Assembly: GCA_964479045.1 (NCBI GenBank)
Contig: CAYZJI010000009.1
Coordinates: forward strand, 26,736-90,735
Source of the DNA: 2-02-FULL-47-50 sp964479045
GTDB taxonomy: Bacteria; Pseudomonadota; Gammaproteobacteria; Eutrophobiales; Eutrophobiaceae
Direction: 5' to 3'
DNA: 64,000 nt
Part shown: positions 53,202 to 62,446 of the stretch, in pieces
Layout of the letters: every line of letters starts with the position of its first letter
How positions within the stretch are numbered: position 1 is the stretch's first letter
Notes under the pieces: model-generated
Database searches by the model: none
What the model saw: the letters and a program-made list of their open reading frames with translations, nothing else
Told to the model about the DNA's origin: nothing
Made by a program: the position numbers and the translations under genes

Positions 53202-55634
53202 ATGTCCGAACTTGAACCGAAACCTGCCAATCCCGAAGAAATGATATACCCGGCGTTACCCTTGCGTGATGTCGTGGTCTATCCGCACATGGTCATCCCC
53301 CTGTTCGTGGGGCGGGACAAGTCTATCAAGGCCCTGGATCGGGCCATGGAGAACAGCAAGCAGATTCTCCTTGTGGCACAAAAAAGTGCTGCGGATGATG
53401 AGCCTGGTATTACCGATATCTACACGGTTGGCACACTTTCAAACATCCTGCAATTGCTTAAATTGCCTGACGGTACCATCAAGGTGCTGGTAGAGGGCGC
53501 TTCCCGCGCCCGTGTCAGCCGGTTTATAGAAACTGACACATTTTTCTCAGCAGCCGCAGAACTGGTGGAGTCCGGTTACCGTGATGAACGTGAACTGGAT
53601 GTGTTGTGCCGCTCCGCACTTAACCAGTTTGATCAGTATGTAAAACTGAACAAGAAAGTACCGCCCGAGATTATTTCTTCGCTTTCAGGCATCGATGATC
53701 CCAGCCGTCTCGCCGATACCATCGCCGCGCATATGGCGATCAAGATTGATGAAAAACAGCGGATATTGGAACTCGTCAATATCAATGAACGACTTGAACA
53801 CATCATCAGCCTGATGGAAGCGGAAATCGATCTGCTGCAGGTGGAAAAGCGTATCCGTGGACGGGTCAAGTCGCAGATGGAAAAGAGCCAGCGTGAGTAT
53901 TATCTGAATGAACAGATGAAGGCGATTCAGAAGGAACTGGGTGACATGGATGATGCGCCCAACGAAATTGAGGAACTCACCAAGAAGATTGAAAAAGCCG
54001 GTATGCCCAAGGAAGCCAAAACCAAGGCTGAATCTGAACTGAACAAACTACGTTTGATGTCCCCCATGGCGGCGGAAGCCACAGTGGTCAGGAATTACAT
54101 CGACTGGCTGGTGAATGTACCCTGGACCACACGCAGCAAGATCAGCCGTGATCTGGAAAAGGCCCGCAAGATTCTCGAAGAAGATCATTATGGTCTGGAG
54201 AAGGTCAAGGACCGCATCCTGGAATATCTGGCGGTCCAGCACCGGGTCAAGAAACTGAAAGGCCCGATCCTGTGTCTGGTGGGGCCACCAGGCGTGGGCA
54301 AAACCTCACTGGGTCGCTCTATTGCGCGTGCCACCAACCGCAAGTTCGTGCGTATGTCGCTGGGCGGTATCCGCGATGAAGCCGAAATCCGCGGTCATCG
54401 CCGTACCTACATTGGTTCCCTGCCGGGCAAGATCATCCAGAGCATGGCCAAGGTCGGGAAAAAGAACCCGCTATTCCTGCTCGATGAAGTGGACAAGATG
54501 GCCATGGATTTCCGTGGCGATCCGGCATCTGCATTGCTTGAAGTGCTGGACCCGGAGCAGAACAACTCATTTAACGATCATTACCTGGAAGTGGACTATG
54601 ACCTCTCCGAAGTCATGTTCGTCACCACAGCCAACAGCCTGAACATTCCGGCGCCGCTCCTCGACCGTATGGAAGTCATACGCCTGTCCGGTTACACCGA
54701 GGATGAAAAGGTGAATATTGCGGAAAAATACCTGATACCTAAACAGATGGAACAGAACGGCCTCAAGAAAGATGAAATTGCATTTAATGAAGCCGCTATC
54801 CGCGACATCATCCGGCACTACACCCGTGAAGCCGGGGTGCGTAATCTGGAGCGCGAGATCGCCAACATCTGTCGCAAGGTGGTCAAGCAGATTCTTTTGA
54901 AACCGGACAATGGCAAACGTGTGATCACGCCCGCCCGCCTGGAAAAACTGATTGGCGTCAAACGCCACCGCTTTGGCCGGGCGGAAGAGGAAGATCGGAT
55001 CGGTCAGGTAACCGGTCTTGCCTGGACCGAAGTCGGTGGTGATTTGCTCACCATTGAAGCAGCTGTGGTGCCGGGCAAGGGTAAGGCCACACGTACCGGT
55101 CGGCTGGGTGATGTCATGCAGGAATCCATCGAGGCCGCCATGACAGTTGTACGCAGCCGCAGTGAAATGCTCGGTATCAATCCTGATTTTTACAAGGATC
55201 ATGACTTTCACATCCACGTTCCGGAAGGCGCCACGCCCAAAGACGGGCCCAGTGCCGGTGTGGCGATGTGTACGGCGCTCGTCTCCGCCCTGACCGGTAT
55301 TCCGGTCAAGGCCAATGTGGCGATGACCGGTGAAATCACCCTGCGCGGCGAAGTACTGCCCATTGGCGGGCTGAAAGAAAAACTGTTGGCGGCACTTCGC
55401 GGTGGTATAGAAATTGTACTGATTCCATCCGAAAACCAGCGTGAACTGGTGGAGATCCCGAAAAATATCAAACAGCACCTTGACATTCGTCCGGTACGCT
55501 GGATTGATGAAGTGCTGGCTGTGGCCCTGCAAAAACTACCCGACCCGCTGCCTAGCAAAAAAGAGTCCAGTGAGTTGGTCAAACAGGATGAAACAAATAA
55601 AGATCAAAAAAGTGATGCGCTTAGACCACATTAA
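53202..55634 (+). CDS. lon: ATP-dependent protease La (Lon)
   Basis: 810 residues from ATG 53202 (MSELEPKPANPEE); a GTG at 53151 lies within the promoter and is rejected. LON substrate-binding domain about 15-205, a helical region, AAA+ with Walker A GPPGVGKT and 'LFLLDEVDKM', and a protease domain with catalytic Ser in PKDGPSAGVAM and Lys in 'GGLKEKLLAALRGG'. Cytosolic quality-control protease; follows clpX and precedes hupB. Confidence 0.97.
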   Translation: MSELEPKPANPEEMIYPALPLRDVVVYPHMVIPLFVGRDKSIKALDRAMENSKQILLVAQKSAADDEPGITDIYTVGTLSNILQLLKLPDGTIKVLVEGASRARVSRFIETDTFFSAAAELVESGYRDERELDVLCRSALNQFDQYVKLNKKVPPEIISSLSGIDDPSRLADTIAAHMAIKIDEKQRILELVNINERLEHIISLMEAEIDLLQVEKRIRGRVKSQMEKSQREYYLNEQMKAIQKELGDMDDAPNEIEELTKKIEKAGMPKEAKTKAESELNKLRLMSPMAAEATVVRNYIDWLVNVPWTTRSKISRDLEKARKILEEDHYGLEKVKDRILEYLAVQHRVKKLKGPILCLVGPPGVGKTSLGRSIARATNRKFVRMSLGGIRDEAEIRGHRRTYIGSLPGKIIQSMAKVGKKNPLFLLDEVDKMAMDFRGDPASALLEVLDPEQNNSFNDHYLEVDYDLSEVMFVTTANSLNIPAPLLDRMEVIRLSGYTEDEKVNIAEKYLIPKQMEQNGLKKDEIAFNEAAIRDIIRHYTREAGVRNLEREIANICRKVVKQILLKPDNGKRVITPARLEKLIGVKRHRFGRAEEEDRIGQVTGLAWTEVGGDLLTIEAAVVPGKGKATRTGRLGDVMQESIEAAMTVVRSRSEMLGINPDFYKDHDFHIHVPEGATPKDGPSAGVAMCTALVSALTGIPVKANVAMTGEITLRGEVLPIGGLKEKLLAALRGGIEIVLIPSENQRELVEIPKNIKQHLDIRPVRWIDEVLAVALQKLPDPLPSKKESSELVKQDETNKDQKSDALRPH

Positions 55635-55702
55635 TAATGTGGTTTGAGTGCAGAACGAACTGTGAACTCAATAACACGTACCTGAATTAACCTGTGCTTC
55701 GC

Positions 55703-55731
55703 TTGACGCTTGAATAGGCAATTGGTATAAA
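55703..55731 (+). promoter_or_regulatory. Sigma-70 promoter of hupB
   Basis: TTGACG (55703-55708), a 17-bp spacer and TATAAA (55726-55731), about 105 bp before the hupB ATG, which leaves a long 5' leader. Confidence 0.72.
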
Positions 55732-55835
55732 ACTCGCCCTAGACTTATGTTTGCCGCGAATCTGATTTAAAAGTTTTACCAGCATCACAACAACACTTAA
55801 ACAACTTAGGGATCACTAATTAGGGGAATATCCAC

Positions 55836-56108
55836 ATGAACAAAGCTGAACTGATTGACGCTCTTGCTGATTCCGCAGAACTTTCCAAAGCTTCCGCCGC
55901 TCGTGCGCTGGATTCTGCGATTGAAATTATTACCAAAGCCCTCAAAAAGGGTGATTCTGTAACTCTGGTTGGATTTGGCACCTTTTCTGTGCGCAAGCGT
56001 GCTGCCCGTATCGGTCGTAACCCGAGAACTGGCGAAAGCATCAAGATCAAGGCCTCCAAAGTACCTGGATTCAAGGCTGGTAAAGCACTCAAGGATGCCA
56101 TAAACTAG
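55836..56108 (+). CDS. hupB: DNA-binding protein HU (HupB type)
   Basis: 90 residues, normal length: MNKAELIDALADSAELSKAS start, 'GFGTFSVRKRAARIGRNPRTGE' with the Pro of the DNA-intercalating arm, and a Lys-rich end. Nucleoid protein. Last gene of the tig-clpPX-lon-hupB cluster; its composition matches the left part of the window. Confidence 0.97.
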   Translation: MNKAELIDALADSAELSKASAARALDSAIEIITKALKKGDSVTLVGFGTFSVRKRAARIGRNPRTGESIKIKASKVPGFKAGKALKDAIN

Positions 56109-56196
56109 CGCTCCTTTTGAGGTGGCAGGCTCGTACCAGTAATCCATATCCCGCACCTCAGGCTGTCTGTGTCAGACCGGCGCAGGCAGCCTAAAG

Positions 56197-56272
56197 GGGT
56201 GCTTAGCTCAGCTGGGAGAGCGTCGCCCTTACAAGGCGAATGTCGGGGGTTCGAACCCCTCAGCACCCACCA
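56197..56272 (+). tRNA. tRNA-Val (anticodon TAC)
   Basis: Acceptor GGGTGCT/AGCACCC, anticodon stem TCGCC/GGCGA with loop CTTACAA, T-arm GGGTTCGAACCCC, encoded CCA. Confidence 0.97.
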
Positions 56273-56281
56273 AACAATTTC

Positions 56282-56358
56282 GGAGTGGTAGTTCAGTCGG
56301 TTAGAATGCTGCCCTGTCACGGCAGAGGTCGCGGGTTCGAGTCCCGTCCACTCCGCCA
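56282..56358 (+). tRNA. tRNA-Asp (anticodon GTC)
   Basis: Acceptor GGAGTGG/CCACTCC, anticodon loop CTGTCAC, T-arm CGGGTTCGAGTCCCG, encoded CCA. It lies at the boundary where base composition changes. Confidence 0.97.
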
Positions 56359-56366
56359 GATTCGAG

Positions 56367-56397
56367 AAAAAAGGCGAACGCGGTTCGCCTTTTTCTT
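56367..56397 (+). terminator. Terminator of the tRNA-Val/tRNA-Asp unit
   Basis: AAAAAGGCGAAC-GCG-GTTCGCCTTTTT followed by CTTT. Confidence 0.88.
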
Positions 56398-56430
56398 TAT
56401 TGACCAACAGGCAATTGTTCGGATTCCGGG

Positions 56431-58338
56431 ATGTTTACATTCGTCGACAAGAACAAGAAGCTGATCCAGATCGTTTTTCTGGTGCTGATCGTGCCGCCGT
56501 TCGCCTTGTTTGGCGTGGACGCCTATTTCCGCGGCATGGACGGTGACCAGACCGTCGCCCGGGTGGGGGATCGCATCATCACCCAGGACGAGTTCAACCG
56601 GGCTTTGCGCGATCGCCAGCAGAACCTGCAGAACGCCATGCAGGGGCGCGTCGATCCCGCGATGCTCGACACTCCGGAGATGCGCACGGCCACGCTCGAA
56701 ACCCTGATCCAGCGGCGGCTGTTGATCGACCAGGCCTACAAGTCGGGCATCACGGTATCGGACGCCCAATTGCAAAGCGCCATCAGCAGCGAAGCCGGTT
56801 TCCAGGACGGGACCGGGAAGTTTTCCTACCCGAATTATCAGCAATACCTCAAGTCGGAAGGCATCACGCCAGCCATCTTCGAGGCGCGCGTGCGCCAGGA
56901 CATGATGGTGAGGCAGATGTCGAGCGGCTATGCCGGGAGCGGCTTCGTGCCGCGGACCGTTGCCGAATTGCTGGCGCGGCTGGCCGGCGAGCAGCGCGAG
57001 GTCAGCTACGTTACCCTGGCGCCCGAGGACTTTCTGGCGCGGGTCAAGCTCGACCCGGCGGCCGCGAAGCAGCACTACGACGCCAATTCCGGCGAGTTCC
57101 GCGTGCCCGAGCAGGTGCGCGTGGAATACGTGACGCTATCGGTCGACGCCCTGGCGGAGGGCCTCCAGGCCGACCCGGCCGAGGTGAAGAAACTCTACGA
57201 AGCCAACCGCAGCCAGTTCGGTGCCGAGGAATCGCGCCAGGCGGCGCACATCCTGGTCGGCGTCGAGGCGGCGGCTGGCGCGGAAGCGAAGCAGAAAGCC
57301 CGGGCAAAGGCGGAGTCCCTGCACCGCGAATTGCTGAAGAAGCCCGACGGCTTCGCCGAGGCCGCAAAAAAACATTCCGACGACCCCGGCTCGGCTGCCA
57401 GGGGCGGCGATCTGGGCTATATCGGCCGCGGCTCCATGAAGGATATTCCGGAGTTCGAGCGCGCGCTCTTCCAGCTGCAGCCGGGCGGGATATCGGCCCC
57501 GGTCGAGACCCAGCACGGCTTCCATATCATCCGGGTGCTCGCGGTTCGTGGCAGCCAGGTCAAGCCGTTCGAGGAAGTGCGGGGGCAGATCGAGAAGGAC
57601 ATGCGCAGGCAGATGGCGGCGCGGCGATTCGCCGAACTGGCGGACGGCTTCAGCAACGTGGTTTACGAACAGTCCGAGAGCCTCAAGCCGGCCGCCGACC
57701 TGGTCAAGTCGCAACTGCGGCAAAGCGGGTGGATCACCCGCACGGGCGCCGAGGCGCCGCTCAACCATCCCCGCCTGCTTACCGCGATCTTCTCCGACGA
57801 GGTGTTGAAGGATCGGCGCAACACCGAGGCGATCGAGGCGGGATCCGGCCTGCTGGTGGCGGCGCGCGTTATCGAGAACAAGCCGGCCAGCATCCAGCCG
57901 TTCGAGGAAGTGCGCGCGAGCCTCGAGAAGAGGCTGGCCTTGCGTGAAGCGACGCGGATGGCTGCGGAAGAAGGGCGGCGCCAGCTCGAGGACCTCAGGC
58001 AGGGCAAGTCCGCCAGGGGCGTGTGGAGCGCCTCGCAGCTCGTGAGCCGGGACAACCCTCCCAAGGACATGCCCGAGCCGGTTTTGCAGCAGGCGTTCCG
58101 GGTGGATGCCTCCAGGCTGCCGGCCTACGCCGGCGTGGAGAACCCGCTGGGCGCCTACCTGCTGGTGCGCGTCAGCCGGGTGCAGGAAGCCGGGGAGATC
58201 CCGGCCGAGCGGGCGAAGGCGCTATCGAGCCAGCTGCGCATGGTGCAGGGACAGGAGGCCATGAGCGCCTACCTGGCCAGCCTGCGGCAGAAGGTCGGGG
58301 TGAAGATCAGCAAGCAGCAGATCGAGAAAAAACAGTGA
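56431..58338 (+). CDS. ppiD: Periplasmic folding chaperone / peptidyl-prolyl isomerase PpiD (SurA-N)
   Basis: 635 residues. A single N-terminal TM (about 12-32) is followed by a SurA-N-like domain (about 45-180) and a parvulin-type rotamase domain (about 265-370; ARGGDLGYIGRGSMKDIPEFE, HGFHIIRV), then a long helical C-terminal part. Inner-membrane anchored; helps outer-membrane protein folding. Very GC-rich with GCC/CTG/GAG codons, unlike genes before 56 kb. lon-hupB-tRNA-ppiD order is normal, so a join at the tRNA could be an assembly switch between species. Confidence 0.92.
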   Translation: MFTFVDKNKKLIQIVFLVLIVPPFALFGVDAYFRGMDGDQTVARVGDRIITQDEFNRALRDRQQNLQNAMQGRVDPAMLDTPEMRTATLETLIQRRLLIDQAYKSGITVSDAQLQSAISSEAGFQDGTGKFSYPNYQQYLKSEGITPAIFEARVRQDMMVRQMSSGYAGSGFVPRTVAELLARLAGEQREVSYVTLAPEDFLARVKLDPAAAKQHYDANSGEFRVPEQVRVEYVTLSVDALAEGLQADPAEVKKLYEANRSQFGAEESRQAAHILVGVEAAAGAEAKQKARAKAESLHRELLKKPDGFAEAAKKHSDDPGSAARGGDLGYIGRGSMKDIPEFERALFQLQPGGISAPVETQHGFHIIRVLAVRGSQVKPFEEVRGQIEKDMRRQMAARRFAELADGFSNVVYEQSESLKPAADLVKSQLRQSGWITRTGAEAPLNHPRLLTAIFSDEVLKDRRNTEAIEAGSGLLVAARVIENKPASIQPFEEVRASLEKRLALREATRMAAEEGRRQLEDLRQGKSARGVWSASQLVSRDNPPKDMPEPVLQQAFRVDASRLPAYAGVENPLGAYLLVRVSRVQEAGEIPAERAKALSSQLRMVQGQEAMSAYLASLRQKVGVKISKQQIEKKQ

Positions 58339-58370
58339 GGCAGCTCCGCCTCGCTGTTTTTTCATGAGCG

Positions 58371-59162
58371 TCAGGCTTCGCCCCGCATCCCGCCGACAAC
58401 GGTATTGAACCCCGCATCGACGTAGGTGATTTCCCCGGTGATGCCGGCGGCGAGATCGCTCATGAGAAACGCCGCGGTGTTGCCGACGTCTTCGATCGTC
58501 ACGTTGCGCCGCAGCGGCGCATTGTCCTCGACGAACTTGAGTATCTTGCCGAAGCCGCTGATGCCGGCTGCGGCGAGCGTCTTGATCGGTCCGGCCGAGA
58601 TGCCGTTTACCCTTATCCCCTTCGGCCCCAGGTCCTGCGCCAGGTAGCGCACGGACGCCTCCAGGCTCGCCTTGGCCAGGCCCATCACGTTGTAATTGGG
58701 CACCGCGCGCGCAGCGCCAAGATAGGTGAGGGTGAGGAGCGCGCCCTTGCGGCCTTCCATCAACGGCCGGCCGGCCTTCGCCAGCGCGGCAAAGCTGTAG
58801 GCGCTGACGTCGTGCGCGACGCGGAAGGCCTCGCGCGAGAGCCCGTCGAGGAATTCGCCCTTGAGGGCCTCGCGCGGCGCGAACGCGATCGAATGCACGA
58901 TGCCGTCGAGGCCCTGCCAGCGCTTGCCCAGCTCGGTAAACAGGGCGTCGATTTCGCCATCGTTCGCGACGTCGCAGGGCAGCACGGTGCCCGCCCCGAA
59001 TTCCTGGGCCAGCTTCTCCACGCGCTCGCGCAATTCCGGGGCCTGGTAGGTGAAGGCCAGCGTTGCGCCCTCACGGCGCATTGCCTGGGCAATACCGTAC
59101 GCGATAGAGCGGTTGGAGAGCAGACCGGTGACGAGGATTTTCTTGTCCTGGAGCAAGCCCAT
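58371..59162 (-). CDS. fabI: Enoyl-[acyl-carrier-protein] reductase (NADH)
   Basis: 263 residues of the SDR family. 'GLLQDKKILVTGLLSNRSIAYGIA' is the NADH-binding start; the catalytic Y-x6-K is in 'YNVMGLAKASLEA'. It reduces enoyl-ACP in the fatty-acid elongation cycle. It lies convergent with ppiD and divergent from the ABC transporter genes. Its composition and codon use match the right-hand segment. Confidence 0.96.
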   Translation of the reverse strand: MGLLQDKKILVTGLLSNRSIAYGIAQAMRREGATLAFTYQAPELRERVEKLAQEFGAGTVLPCDVANDGEIDALFTELGKRWQGLDGIVHSIAFAPREALKGEFLDGLSREAFRVAHDVSAYSFAALAKAGRPLMEGRKGALLTLTYLGAARAVPNYNVMGLAKASLEASVRYLAQDLGPKGIRVNGISAGPIKTLAAAGISGFGKILKFVEDNAPLRRNVTIEDVGNTAAFLMSDLAAGITGEITYVDAGFNTVVGGMRGEA

Positions 59163-59264
59163 GTTTGTTCCTTGTTTTTGGACGCCCGGTGCGGCCGGGG
59201 GCGCGGCGATGTTATTCCCGCATTATACGGTCTTCACGAATCACGCCTTTGGTAAGATTCAGCG

Positions 59265-61430
59265 ATGCCGACCCCGTCCCTGTGCGCAACGCTCCTGGCC
59301 GTCGCACTCCTGGCCGGCTGCGGCGGCGCCCCGTGGAACAGCCCTTATTCCGCTTCGGCCGCCGGCGCCAACGTTCTCTATACCTCGTTCTCCGAGCGTC
59401 CCAAGCACCTCGACCCGGTGCAATCGTACAGCGAGAACGAGTACACGCTGATCGCCAACATCTACCAGCCGCCGCTGCAATACCACTATTTCAAGCGGCC
59501 CTACGAGCTCGTCCCGTTCGCCGCCACCGAGGTGCCGCGCCCCCAGTTCTACGACGCGAAAGGGCGGCGCCTGCCCGAGAACGCCGATGCGAAAGATGTC
59601 GCGTACAGCGATTACGTAATCCGCATTCGCCCCGGTATCCGCTACCAGCCACACCCGGCGCTGGCGCGTGATGCGTCCGGCCGCCTCGTCTACCACGACC
59701 TCAAGCCGGGCGACCTCGACGGCGTGCACGCCGTCGGCGATTTCCAGCAGACGGGCACGCGCGAACTGGTCGCCGCCGATTACGTTCACCAGATCAAGCG
59801 GCTCGCCCACCCGAAGCTGCACTCACCGATCATGCAGTTGATGGGCGACTATATCGTCGGGCTGAAGGATCTCTCGAAGCAGCTGGCGGCAGCGGACAAG
59901 GCGTTGCCCGCGGGCGGGTTCCTCGATCTTTCGGGTTTCGAGCTGGCGGGCGCGCAGGTGCTGGACAGCCATACCTACCGCATCCGCGTGAACGGCAAGT
60001 ATCCCCAGTTCGTCTACTGGCTCGCGATGCCGTTCTTCGCGCCGATTCCGCCCGAGTCCGACCGTTTTTACGCGCAGCCGGGGATGGCGCAGAAGAACAT
60101 CTCGCTCGACTGGTTCCCGGTCGGCACCGGCCCTTACATGCTCACCGTCAACAATCCCAACCGGCAAATGGTGCTCGAGCGCAATCCCCATTACCAGGGC
60201 GAGCTCTATCCCGCCGAGGGCGAGCCGGGCGACGCGGAAGCGGGGCGCCTCAGGGACGCGGGCAAACCCCTGCCGTTCATCGACAAGGTCGTGTTCTCGC
60301 TCGAGAAGGAGCAGATTCCGTACTGGAACAAGTTCCTGCAGGGCTATTACGACGCCTCCGGCATCAGCTCCGACACCTTCGACCAGGCAGTGCAGTTCTC
60401 GGGGCAGGGCGATGCCACGCTGTCGGACGACATGCAGGCGCGCGGCATCAAGCTGCAGACTTCGATCGCCACTACCACGTTCTACCTGGGCTTCAACATG
60501 CTCGACTCCGTGGTCGGGGGCTACAGTGAACGCCAGAGGAAACTGCGGCACGCGATCTCGATCGCGGTGGACCAGGAAGAGATGATCTCCATCTTCCGCA
60601 ACGGGCGCGGCATCGCCGCGCAAGGGCCGATCCCGCCCGGCATCTTCGGCTACCGGGAAGGGAAGGAAGGCATCAACCCGTACGTCTACGAATGGGTGGA
60701 CAACCAGCCGCGCCGCAAGTCGATCGAGCACGCGAAGAAGCTGCTGGCGGAGGCGGGCTATCCCGACGGTCGCGACGCGAAGACCGGGCAGCCGTTGCTG
60801 GTCAACCTCGACACGACCGGCACGAGCCCGGACGCCAAGGCGCGGCTCGACTGGTACGTGAAACAGTTCGAGAAGATCGGCGTGCAGCTCGCGATCCGCG
60901 CCACCGACTGGAACCGGTTCCAGGACAAGATCCGCAAGGGCAACGTGCAACTCTATTTCCTCGGCTGGAACGCCGATTACCCCGATCCCGAGAATTTCCT
61001 GTTTCTGCTGCACGGCCCGCAGGGCAAGGTGAAGACCTCCGGGGAGAACGCCTCCAATTACGAAAACGCCGAGTTCGACCGCCTGTTCGACCGCATGAAG
61101 AGCATGGCCAACGGTCCCGAGCGCCAGGCGATCATCGATCGCATGGTCGAGGTCGCGCGCCACGACGCGCCGTGGGTGTGGAGCCTGTTTCCCAAGGACT
61201 ACGGGCTTGCTCACGCGTGGGTGCACAATCGCAAGCCCCATTCGATCGCCAACAACGGCCTCAAGTACCAGCGCATCGACCCCGAGCTGAGGGCGAGGAT
61301 GCAGCGCGAATGGAACCAGCCCGTGCTGTGGCCGGTCGGTGCCGGCATCGTCCTGCTTGCGCTGTCGCTGGTGCCGGCGGTCGTGACGTTCCGGCGCCGC
61401 GAGCGCGCCACGGCGGGGCATGCCCCATGA
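59265..61430 (+). CDS. Peptide ABC transporter substrate-binding protein (SBP family 5)
   Basis: 721 residues. A lipoprotein signal (LLAVALLAGCGG, Cys19) is followed by a family-5 extracellular solute-binding domain with 'SERPKHLDPVQSYSENEYTLIANIYQPPLQYHY' at the start and 'IKLQTSIATTTFYLGFNMLD'. Unusually, residues about 686-706 form a C-terminal TM helix (GAGIVLLALSLVPAVVTF) followed by basic residues. It ends in an ATGA overlap with the permease. Peptide or murein-peptide uptake is likely; the ligand is unproven. Confidence 0.88.
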   Translation: MPTPSLCATLLAVALLAGCGGAPWNSPYSASAAGANVLYTSFSERPKHLDPVQSYSENEYTLIANIYQPPLQYHYFKRPYELVPFAATEVPRPQFYDAKGRRLPENADAKDVAYSDYVIRIRPGIRYQPHPALARDASGRLVYHDLKPGDLDGVHAVGDFQQTGTRELVAADYVHQIKRLAHPKLHSPIMQLMGDYIVGLKDLSKQLAAADKALPAGGFLDLSGFELAGAQVLDSHTYRIRVNGKYPQFVYWLAMPFFAPIPPESDRFYAQPGMAQKNISLDWFPVGTGPYMLTVNNPNRQMVLERNPHYQGELYPAEGEPGDAEAGRLRDAGKPLPFIDKVVFSLEKEQIPYWNKFLQGYYDASGISSDTFDQAVQFSGQGDATLSDDMQARGIKLQTSIATTTFYLGFNMLDSVVGGYSERQRKLRHAISIAVDQEEMISIFRNGRGIAAQGPIPPGIFGYREGKEGINPYVYEWVDNQPRRKSIEHAKKLLAEAGYPDGRDAKTGQPLLVNLDTTGTSPDAKARLDWYVKQFEKIGVQLAIRATDWNRFQDKIRKGNVQLYFLGWNADYPDPENFLFLLHGPQGKVKTSGENASNYENAEFDRLFDRMKSMANGPERQAIIDRMVEVARHDAPWVWSLFPKDYGLAHAWVHNRKPHSIANNGLKYQRIDPELRARMQREWNQPVLWPVGAGIVLLALSLVPAVVTFRRRERATAGHAP

Positions 61431-62404
61431 TCGCCTACATCATCCGCCGCCTGCTCTATGCCATCCCGATTCTCATCGGGGTGAACATCATCACTTTCAC
61501 ACTGTTCTTCGTGGTCAACTCGCCGGACGACATGGCGCGCGTGCACCTGGGCGCGAAGCGGGTGACGCCGGAAGCGGTGAAGAAGTGGAAGGAGGAGCGC
61601 GGCTACGACAGGCCACTGCTTTTTAACGATGCTGCGACAGGTGCCGGGCGCTTCACCGATACCATTTTCTACGAGAAGTCCGTCAAGCTGTTTGCCTTCG
61701 AGTTCGGCCGCTCCGACCAGGGGCGGGACATCGGTTACGACATCAGCACCCGCATGTGGGCGAGCCTCGCCATCGCGCTGCCGGTATTCCTGCTGGGCCT
61801 CGTCGCCTACGTGACGTTCGCGCTGCTGATGGCTTTCTTCCGGGCGACCTACGTGGATTTCTGGGGCGTGGTGGCATGCGTGGCGATGATGTCCATTTCA
61901 GGCCTGTTCTACATCATCGGCGGCCAGTACCTGGTGGGCAAGCTGCTGAACCTGGTGCCGATTTCCGGCTACGACGGTGGCGCGGACGCACTGCGGTTCC
62001 TGGCGCTTCCGGTCATCGTCGGCGTGGTGAGCGGCATCGGGGCCAACACGCGCTGGTACCGCACCATCTTCCTCGAGGAAATCAACAAGGACTACGTGCG
62101 CACCGCGCGCGCCAAGGGCCTCTCGGAGCTGCGCGTGCTGTTCCGCCACGTGCTCCAGAACGCGATGATCCCGATCCTTACCGGCGTGGTGGTGGTGATC
62201 CCGCTGCTGTTCATGGGCAGCCTGGTCGCCGAGGCCTTTTTCGGCATTCCCGGCCTCGGCAGCTACACCATCGACGCCATCAACTCGCAGGACTTCGCCA
62301 TCGTGCGCGCGATGGTCTTCCTCGGCTCGGTGCTGTACATCATCGGACTGATACTTACTGACATCTCGTACACCTGGGTCGACCCGCGCGTCAGGTTCGA
62401 GTAG
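61427..62404 (+). CDS. Peptide ABC transporter permease 1 (DppB/YejB-like)
   Basis: 325 residues, starting MIAYIIRRLLYAIPILIGVN, typical of DppB/OppB/YejB. Six TM segments; the inner-membrane coupling loop is 'EEINKDYVRTARAKGLSE'. The start overlaps the binding-protein stop by 4 bp. Confidence 0.92.
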   Translation: MIAYIIRRLLYAIPILIGVNIITFTLFFVVNSPDDMARVHLGAKRVTPEAVKKWKEERGYDRPLLFNDAATGAGRFTDTIFYEKSVKLFAFEFGRSDQGRDIGYDISTRMWASLAIALPVFLLGLVAYVTFALLMAFFRATYVDFWGVVACVAMMSISGLFYIIGGQYLVGKLLNLVPISGYDGGADALRFLALPVIVGVVSGIGANTRWYRTIFLEEINKDYVRTARAKGLSELRVLFRHVLQNAMIPILTGVVVVIPLLFMGSLVAEAFFGIPGLGSYTIDAINSQDFAIVRAMVFLGSVLYIIGLILTDISYTWVDPRVRFE

Positions 62405-62410
62405 CCGTGA

Positions 62411-62440
62411 AACCGTCACCCGTCACCCGTCACTCGTCAC
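62411..62440. repeat. GTCACCCGTCAC simple repeat between permease genes
   Basis: Three near-copies of a GTCACCCGTCAC-like unit directly before the second permease; no inverted partner. Similar in kind to the GTGA repeats in the left part. Confidence 0.4.
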
Positions 62441-62446
62441 GCATTC

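Noticed and set aside
54567..55532. 321-residue minus-strand open frame inside lon
   Set aside because: Shadow of a highly conserved gene; its protein has no family pattern.
59823..61421. 532-residue minus-strand open frame opposite the binding-protein gene
   Set aside because: High-GC antisense artefact; Arg/His/Val-rich composition with no fold.
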